A stretch of DNA of 64,000 bases from Pseudoteredinibacter isoporae_A. Lineage in GTDB: Bacteria; Pseudomonadota; Gammaproteobacteria; Pseudomonadales; Cellvibrionaceae. The stretch is taken from contig NZ_BAABWJ010000008.1 of assembly GCF_040372805.1 (NCBI RefSeq), forward strand, positions 62,001 through 126,000. Reading direction: 5' to 3'. The position numbers and the translations under genes were made by a program. Shown here piece by piece: positions 6,677 to 16,127 of this stretch. The notes under the pieces were generated by a model. That model was not told the DNA's origin and searched no databases. It saw only the letters and a list, made by a program, of their open reading frames with translations. Position 1 is the stretch's first letter. The number at the start of each line of letters is the position of its first letter.

Positions 6677-9598
6677 TTACAGGTTGATAATGTCCAGGCC
6701 TAAAGTCTTGGCCGAAGTTTCGCCAGCAGGCGGACAAATCACCACGGTAGAGGCCAGTTCCGAACGCAAATAGGTTTTCGCAACACGTTGCAGGTCGGCA
6801 ATGCTTACTTTGAGAATGCGCTGGCGGAAGTCTTCACGGATTTCTGGGCTGCGGCCATGCAACCTTGCGTGGAAGTCCTGTTTGGCTTCACCGGCCGGTG
6901 AGCTGGGTTTGTCGAGAGCACTGATGACACCGAGCACGGCTTCTTCCAAGGCTTGTTCATCGTGTTCTGTATTGGCCAACCACTCCAAGGCACCATCAAA
7001 ATCACTGAGGGTTTCCTCAAGGCGTGGATCGCGGTAGGAGTAAAAACGGAAGGCGGCGATGTTATTATCCTGGCTTGCCCCTCCACCGTAAGCGCCTCCC
7101 TGTTCACGAATGGCACGGTGCAGATACCCATTACGTAGGAAGCCTCCGAGAACCGATAAGGCGGCGGCATCTGCGTGCCCAGAAGGAACGGTGGGGTAGG
7201 CTTTTGCGCAGAAGTTAACCTGTGTGTTGGTTGTCCAGGCTTGCTGAAGGCGCGTGTTTTGCTTAGGTAAGCTCAGCAGTTCACCTTCGGGGCTTTGTTG
7301 GTTTGGCCACAGTTCAGCGAGGTTATCACTCAGGGTTTGCAGAGATTCCTTGTCGCTGACCAGCAGATATTGCTTGCTGGAGGCCAGCACCACTCGGTGA
7401 ATTTCCTGCAGTTGATTGGCGAATTCCAACAAGGCTTCCTCATTGGCAAAGCTATCATCCAAGGCTTTAATGGCTTGAATACCCGCCAGGCCGGTCAGGC
7501 GGTGGGTAAGCTGCGCACAGGGGCTGATGCCAGCACTGGCCGCTGTCATGGCCAGGCTGTGACCGCTGCCGGTAACACTTTGTTGCATACGAGCACGAGC
7601 ATGGGCAACCAACTCCTGTAAGCGCTGTAATTCATCAAAGCGCACCTTGTGCAGAGTCTCCAGCATCAGTTCGCACAATGCCTGGTGATTACGTGTCAAT
7701 GCTTTTGCCGACAAACTGATGTAGGCATTGATTTCCTGGCTGTCAGCGACAGTACCGCGCACACTGGAAAAGGCGGACATGGAGCCAACAATTTGCGACT
7801 GCTTCATTTGAGTTTGCAAATAATCCTGTTCGCCTACGCCCAGTTCGGTCAGAGCCATGCAGTAATAGGGCAGCAGAGGGATCAGTTCGTCGCTGAGCTG
7901 CGGTGTCTTGATAACGATTTGTTGGTACACCAAGCCATTGGTGCCGGCGGCATATCGGGTAAAGGGCAGCTCACCGAGTTGGTCATTTTCCGGTTCGGGA
8001 TAATGACTGCTGGCGGGGACATCCGAGATGCCGACTTTAGGCAAGATGGACGCATCGTCTACTTGGTTTTGGCGTTCCAGAAGCGCCAAGCTCTGATCGA
8101 TAATGGCCTGCTGTTCTTCTTCATTTAGCTGGGCTTTGAGAGTGGCGAGTTTTTGTTTCTCATCATTGAGCTGCTGCTGGGCCAGTTGAGGATCTGGCGA
8201 CATGGTCAACGTGATGCGGTGTTGATTGTCTAACAGCAAACGGCGGGCCAACTGCTGAACAAAATCTGCTTCTTGCGCTTTCTCACGCAGTTCAGCAAGT
8301 GCGGGCTCCAAGTTTAGTAGGGCCAGCACATCGCCGCGATGTGTTGCTGCGGTCAGACCCGTGAGGATAAGTTGCAGTCCATAGGGATAGCTGTCACCAC
8401 CGATTTCGCGTTGTTGTAACTCCAGTTGGTGAAGGGACGCTTCGATTTGTTCCTGTGGCAGCCCGTGTTCAGCCAGGTGTTCGAGAACACCCAGCACCAA
8501 AGCTTCCACCGCGTCGTTTTGTTCGGGATTACTGCCTTCGATGCCACAGCAAAAACTCAATTCAAATTGCGAATCGTCGAGACCACACAAGGGCGAAGGT
8601 GCACTACCCAAGTCCGTGGTTTCCAAAGCTTGTTGCAATGGTGATGCGCTGTTATCGAGTAAGAGACTGGACAGCAATTGGGCTTCTAACGTTGCGGCCA
8701 AGTCAGTACTTTTACCAAGCAGCCAACTCATCACTATGTGCGTTTTGTCTTTGGTGTCGGCGTCTTGATCGTCAAGAGGATAGTGTGCGTTGTACTGCTG
8801 TGGTTCATCGTAACGCTGTTCAGCGGGTACTGAGATGGTTTTATCCAGGGCCTCGAATCGACACAGTGCCTGGCGTTCGAATTTCTCCTGCAATTCTGTT
8901 ACAGGGATATCTCCGAAGGTCATGAAAATGGCGTTGCTCGGATGGTAATGGCTTTTGTAAAACGCCTGCAGTTGTTCATAACTGAGTTCAGTAATTTCCG
9001 CAGGGTCACCACCGGAGTTGTAATGATACGTGGTGCTTGGGTATAGCTTCTCACAGAGTTTATGCCACAACTGTGAAGGGATAGAACTCATGGCCCCTTT
9101 CATTTCGTTGTAGACCACGCCTTTGTATACCAAGTCGCTGGCCGGATTTTCTGTGTCTTCAAATTCCAGGCGATGGCCTTCCTGGGCAAAATCCAGCGGA
9201 TCGAGGCGTGAAAAAAAGACCGCATCCAGATAGACGTCGAGGAGGTTGTCAAAGTCCTTTCGGTTTTGGCTTGCAAAGGGGTAGGCGGTCCAGTCTGAAC
9301 TGGTAAAGGCGTTCATGAAGGTATTGAGAGAGCGGCGAATCATCATAAAGAATGGATCGCGCACCGGGTATTTTTCGCTGCCGCACAGGGCCGTATGCTC
9401 TAAAATATGAGCAACACCGGTTGAATCTTCAGGAACGGTTCGCAGGGCCACCAAAAACACATTTTCACTATTATCGGCTTCGATATGAATGTGCTGCGCT
9501 CCGGTCACTTTGTGGCGGTACTCGTGGACCACGATGTTCAGGGAGTCGACCGCTTCACTGCGGATCATGTCAAAGCTCGGGTGTGGCGATTGGCTCAT
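6677..9598 (-). CDS. M16C (PreP-like) insulinase family zinc metallopeptidase
   Basis: A 973-residue protein of the presequence-peptidase type, with four homologous domains forming a closed chamber that degrades short unstructured peptides. The inverted zinc motif HxxEH is seen at residues 64-68 (HILEH), followed by TALCGSEKYPVRDPF and, further on, the downstream Glu region (EGHRLEFED). C-terminal halves of the family carry an R/Y pair for peptide binding, consistent with EQGGAYGGGASQDN near residue 820. No signal peptide is visible, so it is probably cytoplasmic. It differs from pitrilysin in lacking a long secretion leader. The thioesterase gene follows on the same strand. Confidence 0.9.
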   Translation of the reverse strand: MSQSPHPSFDMIRSEAVDSLNIVVHEYRHKVTGAQHIHIEADNSENVFLVALRTVPEDSTGVAHILEHTALCGSEKYPVRDPFFMMIRRSLNTFMNAFTSSDWTAYPFASQNRKDFDNLLDVYLDAVFFSRLDPLDFAQEGHRLEFEDTENPASDLVYKGVVYNEMKGAMSSIPSQLWHKLCEKLYPSTTYHYNSGGDPAEITELSYEQLQAFYKSHYHPSNAIFMTFGDIPVTELQEKFERQALCRFEALDKTISVPAEQRYDEPQQYNAHYPLDDQDADTKDKTHIVMSWLLGKSTDLAATLEAQLLSSLLLDNSASPLQQALETTDLGSAPSPLCGLDDSQFELSFCCGIEGSNPEQNDAVEALVLGVLEHLAEHGLPQEQIEASLHQLELQQREIGGDSYPYGLQLILTGLTAATHRGDVLALLNLEPALAELREKAQEADFVQQLARRLLLDNQHRITLTMSPDPQLAQQQLNDEKQKLATLKAQLNEEEQQAIIDQSLALLERQNQVDDASILPKVGISDVPASSHYPEPENDQLGELPFTRYAAGTNGLVYQQIVIKTPQLSDELIPLLPYYCMALTELGVGEQDYLQTQMKQSQIVGSMSAFSSVRGTVADSQEINAYISLSAKALTRNHQALCELMLETLHKVRFDELQRLQELVAHARARMQQSVTGSGHSLAMTAASAGISPCAQLTHRLTGLAGIQAIKALDDSFANEEALLEFANQLQEIHRVVLASSKQYLLVSDKESLQTLSDNLAELWPNQQSPEGELLSLPKQNTRLQQAWTTNTQVNFCAKAYPTVPSGHADAAALSVLGGFLRNGYLHRAIREQGGAYGGGASQDNNIAAFRFYSYRDPRLEETLSDFDGALEWLANTEHDEQALEEAVLGVISALDKPSSPAGEAKQDFHARLHGRSPEIREDFRQRILKVSIADLQRVAKTYLRSELASTVVICPPAGETSAKTLGLDIINL

Positions 9599-9750
9599 GC
9601 AAACCTCAATTATTTAGCGCCAGAAATTGGCGATATTCCATCAAAACACGCATTCTAGCGGTTTTGCTCGTTCAGGGGGAGTGGGGCGCCGTTTGGGGGG
9701 CAATTATGCAATCACAACGGCGGAGTTACAGAGTGAGGGCCTACAGGCCT

Positions 9751-10380
9751 TTACTCTTGGATCATGCGTTCGATCTCGGGCCAAGCCACCGCGAGCAGCT
9801 GATCCTGTGCATTGGCATTGGGGTGAATGCCGTCCTCTTGCATGGCGTCGGGCTTAACGGCAACGGACTCCAAAAAGGTGGGGATTAAGGTAATGTCATA
9901 TTGTTCCGCCAGTGCGGGATAGGCTTCGCTGAACAAGCGGGTATAGCGCTTGCCGTAGTTGGGGGGAATCTGCATACCGATCAACAGTACGCCCGCGTTG
10001 GCCGTCTGGCTTTGCTCAATGATGCCGGCCAGATTAGCCTTCATTCGAGCGATGGGGTAACCGCGCAGGCCGTCATTCCCACCCAGCTCGACAATGACCC
10101 AGTCGGGCTGGTATTTGTCCAGTAAGGCTTCCAGGCGAGCAAGACCTCCGGCGGTGGTTTCTCCACTGATGCTGGCATTGACCGTATTGATGTTTTGCGC
10201 TGCTAATCGCTGGTTGAGCAGGGCGACCCAGCCCTCTTCGGGTTTCATGCCGTATGCAGCACTGATACTGTCCCCGAGGACCATCAGCGTTCGCTTGTCG
10301 GCGGAGCCGTTATCAGCATTTGCCGCAACACCGCTGAAGAGCAGGGCCAGGATCAGGTACATGTTGAGGGCTAACTTCAT
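9751..10380 (-). CDS. tesA: Arylesterase / multifunctional lysophospholipase-thioesterase TesA
   Basis: A GDSL (SGNH) hydrolase that is exported and cleaves acyl esters and thioesters. From the ATG at 10378-10380 the protein starts with a typical signal peptide (MKLALNMYLILALLFSGVAANA). Catalytic blocks follow in order: VLGDSISAAYGM (Ser), ISGETTAGG (Gly), VELGGNDGLRG (Asn) and DGIHPNANAQ (Asp and His). A TTG extension to 10401 lengthens the leader and looks unnecessary. It is divergent from ybbA-ybbP, an arrangement conserved in Escherichia coli and Pseudomonas, which strengthens the tesA call. Confidence 0.9.
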   Translation of the reverse strand: MKLALNMYLILALLFSGVAANADNGSADKRTLMVLGDSISAAYGMKPEEGWVALLNQRLAAQNINTVNASISGETTAGGLARLEALLDKYQPDWVIVELGGNDGLRGYPIARMKANLAGIIEQSQTANAGVLLIGMQIPPNYGKRYTRLFSEAYPALAEQYDITLIPTFLESVAVKPDAMQEDGIHPNANAQDQLLAVAWPEIERMIQE

Positions 10381-10569
10381 CTTATCTCGCTTGCTTGGCA
10401 ATTAATCGGATTGGACTAGGCAGAGTTCTCATATTCTAGAATTATGTCCATATCCTAGCCAGTGCCTGTGGGTAAAGTAGTGTGAACAGTCTTGCCTGGG
10501 GTCAAACTGCTGCCAGAATACAATGAATCATTGTTAACCATACAAGACATAACATAAAGAGAATCGTTC
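10381..10569. promoter_or_regulatory. Divergent intergenic region between tesA and ybbA
   Basis: This 189-base spacer must hold the promoters for tesA (minus) and ybbA-ybbP (plus). AAGAGA just before the ybbA ATG is a plausible ribosome site. I see no convincing operator or terminator. Confidence 0.4.
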
Positions 10570-11259
10570 ATGCTAAAGGTCACTGAACTCGGTAAAGTCG
10601 TTAATACCGCTGCGGGGGATTTAGAAATCCTTCAGGAAATTTCCTTTCAATTGGCCAAGGGCGAAAGTCTGGCTATTGTGGGGGCTTCGGGCTCGGGTAA
10701 ATCGACTTTATTGGGCATATTGGCCGGCCTGGACACGGCCAGTCATGGCGATGTGGAACTTGCTGGACAAAGCCTGAAAGCGCTTGATGAAGAGGGGCGA
10801 GCCGCGTTGCGAGCCGACAGCGTGGGCTTTGTGTTTCAGTCTTTCCAGCTCTTGCCGGGCCTAACCGCTCTGGAAAATGTCATGTTGCCCCTGGAATTAC
10901 ACGGCCATCAAGACGCCCGTCAACGTGCGGAAAAGTTTTTGCAACGTGTCGGCCTGGATCACCGTCTGGAACATTATCCCAAACAGCTGTCCGGAGGTGA
11001 GCAGCAACGTGTTGCTATCGCGCGCGCATTTGCCAATGAACCCACTATTTTATTCGCAGATGAACCCACGGGGAATCTCGATGCAAAAACCGGCGCCACG
11101 ATTATTGAGTTGCTGTTTGAGTTGAATCAGGAGCAGGGTACAACCCTTGTGTTGGTTACCCATGAAGAACGTTTAGCTACGCGATGCCAGCGCCGCATTA
11201 CTCTGGAAGCGGGACGCTTGGAGCAGGCCGTTGCCAATGTGGAAACCGCACCATGCTGA
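10570..11259 (+). CDS. ybbA: ABC transporter ATP-binding protein YbbA
   Basis: A 229-residue ATPase subunit of the MacB/LolD-like (type VII) ABC class. Motifs visible in order: Walker A GASGSGKSTLLG near residue 39, Q-loop FQSFQLLPGLTALENV, signature LSGGEQQRVAIARAF, Walker B ILFADEPTGNLD, and the H-loop VTHE. Members of this class usually work as mechanotransmitters that move lipids or proteins from the outer leaflet of the inner membrane. The stop overlaps the start of ybbP by seven bases, so the pair is translationally coupled. The exact substrate of YbbAP is not known from sequence; the genetic link to the periplasmic esterase TesA is conserved across proteobacteria. Confidence 0.92.
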   Translation: MLKVTELGKVVNTAAGDLEILQEISFQLAKGESLAIVGASGSGKSTLLGILAGLDTASHGDVELAGQSLKALDEEGRAALRADSVGFVFQSFQLLPGLTALENVMLPLELHGHQDARQRAEKFLQRVGLDHRLEHYPKQLSGGEQQRVAIARAFANEPTILFADEPTGNLDAKTGATIIELLFELNQEQGTTLVLVTHEERLATRCQRRITLEAGRLEQAVANVETAPC

Positions 11260-13742
11260 GTTTGAAACTGCTGTGGCGCAATTGGCGCAGCGGAGAACTG
11301 CGCTTATTAGCGGCGGCTCTTTTGTTGGCGGTCGCTGTGGTCAGTGCCATTGCGATTTTTACCCAGCGTTTAGAAGGCGCGCTGATTAAACAAAGTAATA
11401 CCTTCTTGGGTGCTGATCGCGTGGTGCGTTCGTCTCGCAGTTTGCCGGTGGAGTGGTATGACAGCGCCGGCGAAGCGGGATTGAAGCAGGCGCAGACGCT
11501 TCTGTTCAACTCGATGACTTTCGCTGGCGACGCTATGTATCTGGCGTCTGTTAAGGCGGTCAGTGATGAGTACCCGTTATTGGGCGAGTTGGAAATCAGT
11601 GACGAAGCCTTTAATCATCGCAGTACAACATTGGAGCGCATTCAATCAGGCCCCCCTCGAGGAGAAGTGTGGGTAGATTCTCGTTTATTACCCTTATTGG
11701 ACATTGAATTAGGCGAGCAGCTGTTTGTAGGCGAATCTGAGCTTTTGGTGAGCAAAGTTCTGGTACGTGAGCCGGACCGAGGCGACAGTCTGAGTCTGCT
11801 GGGCGCGCGTTTAATGATGCACATTGATGATGTGCCCGCTACCGAAGTGATTCAACCGGGTAGCCGCATTCGACACAATTGGCTGCTCTCTGGAGATGAG
11901 GCTCAACTGAGTGCTTTTTTAGAAACCTTGAAAAAAGAGTTCAGCCCCCACGAACGCATTATGGATTTGCAGGCTTCTCAACGAGGCTTGTCGAGCACTC
12001 TCGATCGTGGAAAACAATTTCTGGGTTTGGCCGCCATGATTGGACTGCTGTTGGCGGGCTTGGCCATTGCAATCGCGGCTCAGCAGTTTGCGCGCCGCCA
12101 TACCGATCAGGTTGCCTTACTGAAAAGCCTGGGGGCGGGTGCCAATCATATTCGCAGTTTATACGCTAAGCAGCTGTTTATATTGGCTGTTGTGGCGTCG
12201 CTTGGTGGGCTGGCTTTGGGGGAAGTTCTGCAAAGAGCCATTGCTTCGATTGTCAGTTCGATGTATCCATTGGATTTGGCCTTTGCCGGCCTGTGGCCTT
12301 ATAGCCTTGGATTGTTAACCGGACTGTTGTGTTTATTATGCTTTGCCCTGCCGCCACTTTGGCAGTTGCCAACGGTTCCACCAATCCGCGTTCTGCGTCG
12401 TGATATACACGTCGCAACCGTTTCTGGTTTCTGGCAAGCCGCACTGGGAATTGCCGCAGTGTTCATTCTCGTGGCGGTGTACAGCCAGAATTTGGTGCTG
12501 ACAGCTGTTGTGATGTTGGGCTTTTTTGCGTTACTGGCATTAGCAGCAGGCATCGCATTGTTGATGTTAAAACTCGGACGTGTATGGGGCAGCCGCAGTG
12601 GTAGCAGCTGGCGTTTGGCTTGGGCCAGCCTGCTGCGTCACCGGGGACAAACCGTGGCGCAAATTCTGGTGTTTGCCACTGCCATTATGTTGCTGTTAGT
12701 GATTTTTGTGGTGCGTACCAGTTTGATTGAAGAGTGGCGATATAAGCTTCCTGACAATGCACCGAATCACTTCCTGGTGAATATTGCCCAAAATGAAGTA
12801 GAACCCGTACGGAAATTGTTTACCCAAGAAGAGTTGGATTTGCAGGGGTTATACCCGATGGTCCGAGCTCGTCTGACTGAAATTAATAACAGCGCACCCG
12901 ATGAGTCCTTGAAGAAGCAAGTTGGGGTGTTGAACCGTGAAGCGAACCTGAGTTGGACGCCCACCTTGCCGGAGGATAATCGCTTATTGGAAGGCAAGTG
13001 GTGGCCAGAGATGAATCTTGATGGCCAAACCCATTACGTGTCGGTGGAACAGGAACTTGCTGAACGTCTGAATTTGAAACTGGGCGATCAGCTGACCTTC
13101 AGTGTAGGTGGCTTAAATCTGTCGGCTGAGATCAGTAGTATTCGCTCATTGAATTGGGACAGCATGCGCCCCAATTTTTATTTCCTGTTTTCTCCTGGCG
13201 CCTTAGACAGCTATTCGCCCACCTATTTAAGCAGTGTTTATATCCCGGCTGAGAAAAAGCCGCTTATTAATGATCTGCTTCGCCAGTCGCCGACGATTTT
13301 GGTGGTGGAGTTGGATCTGGTGATTGAACAGATTCAGAACCTGACTGCGCAGGTAAGTGACGGTGTGGAATTGGTGCTGATATTGGTGCTGTTAGCAGGT
13401 GTGATGGTGTTACTGGCTGCGGTGAATGCCAGCATGGATTATCGATTACAGGAAGCGGGTATTCTGCGAGCATTGGGCAGCAGTCGTCAGCGTATTCTGG
13501 GCAGTACGGCGTTGGAATTTATCTGCCTGGGGGCATTGGCAGGGTTTCTGGCGGTTATTGGAGCCGAACTCCTGCTGTTGGGTATGCAGCAATGGGTACT
13601 CGAAACACCGCTTCAGGCGCACCCCTTATTGTGGTTGGCAGGGCCAATCATTGGCGCCGTAATTGTCTGCGCAATGGGACTGTGGGCGAGTCGTAAAGTG
13701 GTTACTGTGCCACCCCTGCAAGTGCTGAGAGAATTGGCCTAA
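11253..13742 (+). CDS. ybbP: ABC transporter permease YbbP
   Basis: An 829-residue inner-membrane permease with two FtsX-like modules. A transmembrane segment follows the start (MLSLKLLWRNWRSGELRLLAAALLL region), then a large periplasmic domain, a triple-helix FtsX block around residues 255-370, two further helices near 400-460, a second periplasmic domain and a final FtsX block near 710-825. The domain order and length match E. coli YbbP. The frame stays open upstream to 11184, but that stretch overlaps ybbA; the ATG at 11253 sits across the ybbA stop and gives the family N-terminus. Together with YbbA it should form an export or mechanotransmission transporter. Confidence 0.92.
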   Translation: MLSLKLLWRNWRSGELRLLAAALLLAVAVVSAIAIFTQRLEGALIKQSNTFLGADRVVRSSRSLPVEWYDSAGEAGLKQAQTLLFNSMTFAGDAMYLASVKAVSDEYPLLGELEISDEAFNHRSTTLERIQSGPPRGEVWVDSRLLPLLDIELGEQLFVGESELLVSKVLVREPDRGDSLSLLGARLMMHIDDVPATEVIQPGSRIRHNWLLSGDEAQLSAFLETLKKEFSPHERIMDLQASQRGLSSTLDRGKQFLGLAAMIGLLLAGLAIAIAAQQFARRHTDQVALLKSLGAGANHIRSLYAKQLFILAVVASLGGLALGEVLQRAIASIVSSMYPLDLAFAGLWPYSLGLLTGLLCLLCFALPPLWQLPTVPPIRVLRRDIHVATVSGFWQAALGIAAVFILVAVYSQNLVLTAVVMLGFFALLALAAGIALLMLKLGRVWGSRSGSSWRLAWASLLRHRGQTVAQILVFATAIMLLLVIFVVRTSLIEEWRYKLPDNAPNHFLVNIAQNEVEPVRKLFTQEELDLQGLYPMVRARLTEINNSAPDESLKKQVGVLNREANLSWTPTLPEDNRLLEGKWWPEMNLDGQTHYVSVEQELAERLNLKLGDQLTFSVGGLNLSAEISSIRSLNWDSMRPNFYFLFSPGALDSYSPTYLSSVYIPAEKKPLINDLLRQSPTILVVELDLVIEQIQNLTAQVSDGVELVLILVLLAGVMVLLAAVNASMDYRLQEAGILRALGSSRQRILGSTALEFICLGALAGFLAVIGAELLLLGMQQWVLETPLQAHPLLWLAGPIIGAVIVCAMGLWASRKVVTVPPLQVLRELA

Positions 13743-13780
13743 TTGAGGTTGATTACGCCAACTGGCGCTGTGGATGATTT

Positions 13781-13809
13781 AAAAAGCCCGTGAAAACGGG
13801 CTTTTTTTG
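13781..13809. terminator. Rho-independent terminator after ybbP
   Basis: AAAAAGCCCGT, loop GAAA, ACGGGC and a run of T form a strong stem closed by a GNRA-type tetraloop, 38 bases after the ybbP stop. Confidence 0.92.
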
Positions 13810-13960
13810 TAAGCCCGGATGAGGTCACGCTTGGTACACTTAATCCGCAACACAATTCTTGTTAAGCTACTGACAACTGCTGACAGGGCAGTACGGAACA
13901 ATAGCCTTTCTTACTTTGAACAATGCAAGGCCTTCGGGCTGAGCACACAAGGATATGTCG

Positions 13961-14677
13961 ATGATTAAACTCTATGGCTTTGGCCCTTCATTCGGAATGC
14001 CCGATCCGTCGTCTTTTGTATTGAAGGTGAACTGTTATATGCGCATGGCCAATATCGAATTTGAATCGGTGAACGGTCAGGAATACTTGCGTAAAGCGCC
14101 AAAAGGTAAGCTGCCCTATGTGGAATGGGATGGCCAGATTATTCCTGACTCCCAGGAGATTCTGAATGTACTTGATGAAAAATACGGTCGCCCCCTGGAG
14201 AAAGATCTCAATGCAGAGCAGCAGGCGCAATCTTATTTGCTGACTAAATCTCTGGATGAAAACCTTTATTGGTGTTTGGTGTATTCCCGTTGGGGACGTG
14301 AGGATGGTTGGGAAGTCACTAAAGACGCCTTGTTTTCATCTTTACCTGGACCGTTAAAATTGATTGTGCCATCCCTGGTTCGCCGAGGTGTTGTTAAAAA
14401 GCTGGAGCAGCATGGTATGGGCATGCACAGCGATGAAGAGATTCAGGCGATTGCGAAACAGTCCATCGATGCTCTGGCCGTTCTTTTGGGGGATAAGCCT
14501 TATTTCTTCGGTGATAAGCCAAGCAACTTGGATGCGACGGCCTTTGGTATCATCGTTCAGCTGACCCACTCAGATAATGATATTGTGATATCGCGTTTCG
14601 CGAAAGCGCACCAAAATCTGGTGGATTTCTGCGTGCGTATTGCCAACGCATATTATCCAGAAGAAATTAATGTGTAG
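13961..14677 (+). CDS. Glutathione S-transferase family protein (Fax/metaxin-like)
   Basis: A 238-residue thioredoxin-fold plus helical-domain protein. The N-terminal part (MIKLYGFGPSFGMPDPSSF then VLKVNCYMRMANI) and the GKLPYVEWDGQIIPDSQEIL block correspond to the GST N-domain, with the cis-proline at KLPYV and the Ser-Gln glutathione-contact motif at DSQ. The C-terminal part has YFFGDKPSNLDATAFG, a motif of the Fax/metaxin subgroup. AAGGA sits seven bases before the second in-frame ATG (13961) and only one base from the first (13955), so the second was chosen. Catalytic activity is unproven for this subgroup. trmO follows 44 bases later and may be cotranscribed. Confidence 0.85.
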   Translation: MIKLYGFGPSFGMPDPSSFVLKVNCYMRMANIEFESVNGQEYLRKAPKGKLPYVEWDGQIIPDSQEILNVLDEKYGRPLEKDLNAEQQAQSYLLTKSLDENLYWCLVYSRWGREDGWEVTKDALFSSLPGPLKLIVPSLVRRGVVKKLEQHGMGMHSDEEIQAIAKQSIDALAVLLGDKPYFFGDKPSNLDATAFGIIVQLTHSDNDIVISRFAKAHQNLVDFCVRIANAYYPEEINV

Positions 14678-14721
14678 TCAGATTAGCGTGAACACTTATA
14701 TGATGTTGGGAATGACCGCTT

Positions 14722-15465
14722 GTGAGTATTGAGCTCGAATTTATTGCCCGAGTTCGCTCGCCTTATCTGGAAAAGTTTGGTATTCCCCGCCAGCCCGGTT
14801 TAGCGTCGGGCTTGCATTCTCGAATCGAATTGCTTGGGGAATATGCCCAGGCGGATTGTTTGCAGGGATTGGAACAATGCAGCCATATCTGGCTTCAGTT
14901 TGTTTTTCATGACAGCCTCGAGACTCGTTGGCGCCCTAAAGTTCGACCGCCCCGTTTGGGCGGGAATAAGGGTATGGGCGTGTTCGCAACCCGTTCACCG
15001 GTGCGGCCTAATCCCATAGGGTTATCGATAGCCAAAATCGAGCGCATTGATACAGAGCATGTCGCTATCGACGTGTCGGGCCTTGATCTCCTTGATGGAA
15101 CCCCGATCCTTGATATCAAGCCCTATGTTCCCTATGTCGATATGCAGGGTGAAGCGGTTAATCAATTTGCGGAAGAAGCGCCAAGCGCGTTGAATGTGGT
15201 GTTCGAGAATGGAGCGCGTGAATTTTGTTCCCTTTGGGACACCCGCCAAACATCCGTTTTGGGATTGTCTGAATTAATCACTCAGGTACTGGCCCAAGAT
15301 CCCAGGCCCGCTTACCAAAAGGGTAAAAGTGGTGCTCGCGAATATGGCATGACGCTCAGGCCGGATTTATCCGGCCCGGTTCTAAATATTCGTTGGGTCT
15401 ACATCTCCACAGAAACGGGGCTTGAATCCCTGACCGTGATCTCCATCGCTGAAGTTCGGGTGTGA
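14722..15465 (+). CDS. trmO: tRNA (N6-threonylcarbamoyladenosine(37)-N6)-methyltransferase TrmO
   Basis: TrmO methylates t6A37 of tRNA-Thr (GGU) to m6t6A using SAM. The 247-residue protein shows the TrmO/TsaA beta-barrel signature: RSPYLEKFGIPRQPGL near the N-terminus, CSHIWLQFVFHD, and FATRSPVRPNPIGLSIAKIE, the SAM-pocket block. The C-terminal part has the expected DPRPAYQKG motif. The start is a GTG at 14722; no better in-frame ATG exists upstream. The gene follows the GST-like gene with a short gap and converges on a small membrane protein gene. Confidence 0.93.
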   Translation: MSIELEFIARVRSPYLEKFGIPRQPGLASGLHSRIELLGEYAQADCLQGLEQCSHIWLQFVFHDSLETRWRPKVRPPRLGGNKGMGVFATRSPVRPNPIGLSIAKIERIDTEHVAIDVSGLDLLDGTPILDIKPYVPYVDMQGEAVNQFAEEAPSALNVVFENGAREFCSLWDTRQTSVLGLSELITQVLAQDPRPAYQKGKSGAREYGMTLRPDLSGPVLNIRWVYISTETGLESLTVISIAEVRV

Positions 15466-15510
15466 TCAGTATTAATCGATAAGACTCACCCGCATCATCG
15501 AATAGCAGGC

Positions 15511-15963
15511 TTATCGCGCCGCAGTGGATAGATAACCCCACTGTTGCCAACTGCCAATGGCATAAACGCCACCGAAAGCGGTGCAAATCAATGAACTCCA
15601 TATCCAGAACGGCTCTCGAAACTCGTCTTGTAGTATGGCCATGAGTAATACGGACAAACCACGCAAAAGGTAAATGGTGGTGATTACGACCAATGCCGTG
15701 CGCAACAGCGGCAAGGGAGGAATTTTCCCTGCTGCTGAGAGTGCGTAAAGACACCAGCTGAACAAAACCGTCGCAATTCCCAGAGTGATTAAGGTCGGTT
15801 TTATCTCACCGCGTTCGGCCATTTGGGCCATGGCTTCACCGGCCCCAAAAAAGCGATACCAGTCGGGACCACCGAGAATGATGGCGAGGTGCAAAAAAGC
15901 GGCTATCGCGCTGAGAGCGGCGGCGATAAGCAAGTAGGGGTTTGCGGGCAAAGCGGGCGTCAT
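15511..15963 (-). CDS. Small integral membrane protein, unknown function
   Basis: A 150-residue hydrophobic protein with four predicted membrane helices at roughly residues 9-31, 56-76, 86-108 and 119-137. The loop after the first helix contains GGPDWYRFFGAGEAMAQMAERGE, a pattern seen in small uncharacterised four-helix proteins of proteobacteria. AAGGATG lies a few bases before the ATG, supporting the start. It is convergent with trmO and divergent from the diguanylate cyclase gene. No enzymatic motif is visible and I assign no function. Confidence 0.75.
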   Translation of the reverse strand: MTPALPANPYLLIAAALSAIAAFLHLAIILGGPDWYRFFGAGEAMAQMAERGEIKPTLITLGIATVLFSWCLYALSAAGKIPPLPLLRTALVVITTIYLLRGLSVLLMAILQDEFREPFWIWSSLICTAFGGVYAIGSWQQWGYLSTAAR

Positions 15964-16127
15964 GGTTCATCCTTTATACTCGACTTTAATTGCCGCTAGC
16001 CTAGCGCTTTTTCAGGTATTTTCCTATTTTTGTTGTCTGCGCTGTACAGTGTGGATATTCCGACTAGAATGTGTAGGACATTTTTTTGGCCGCAGTGGTA
16101 GCAGGGCTTAATCATCCAAAGGGATTT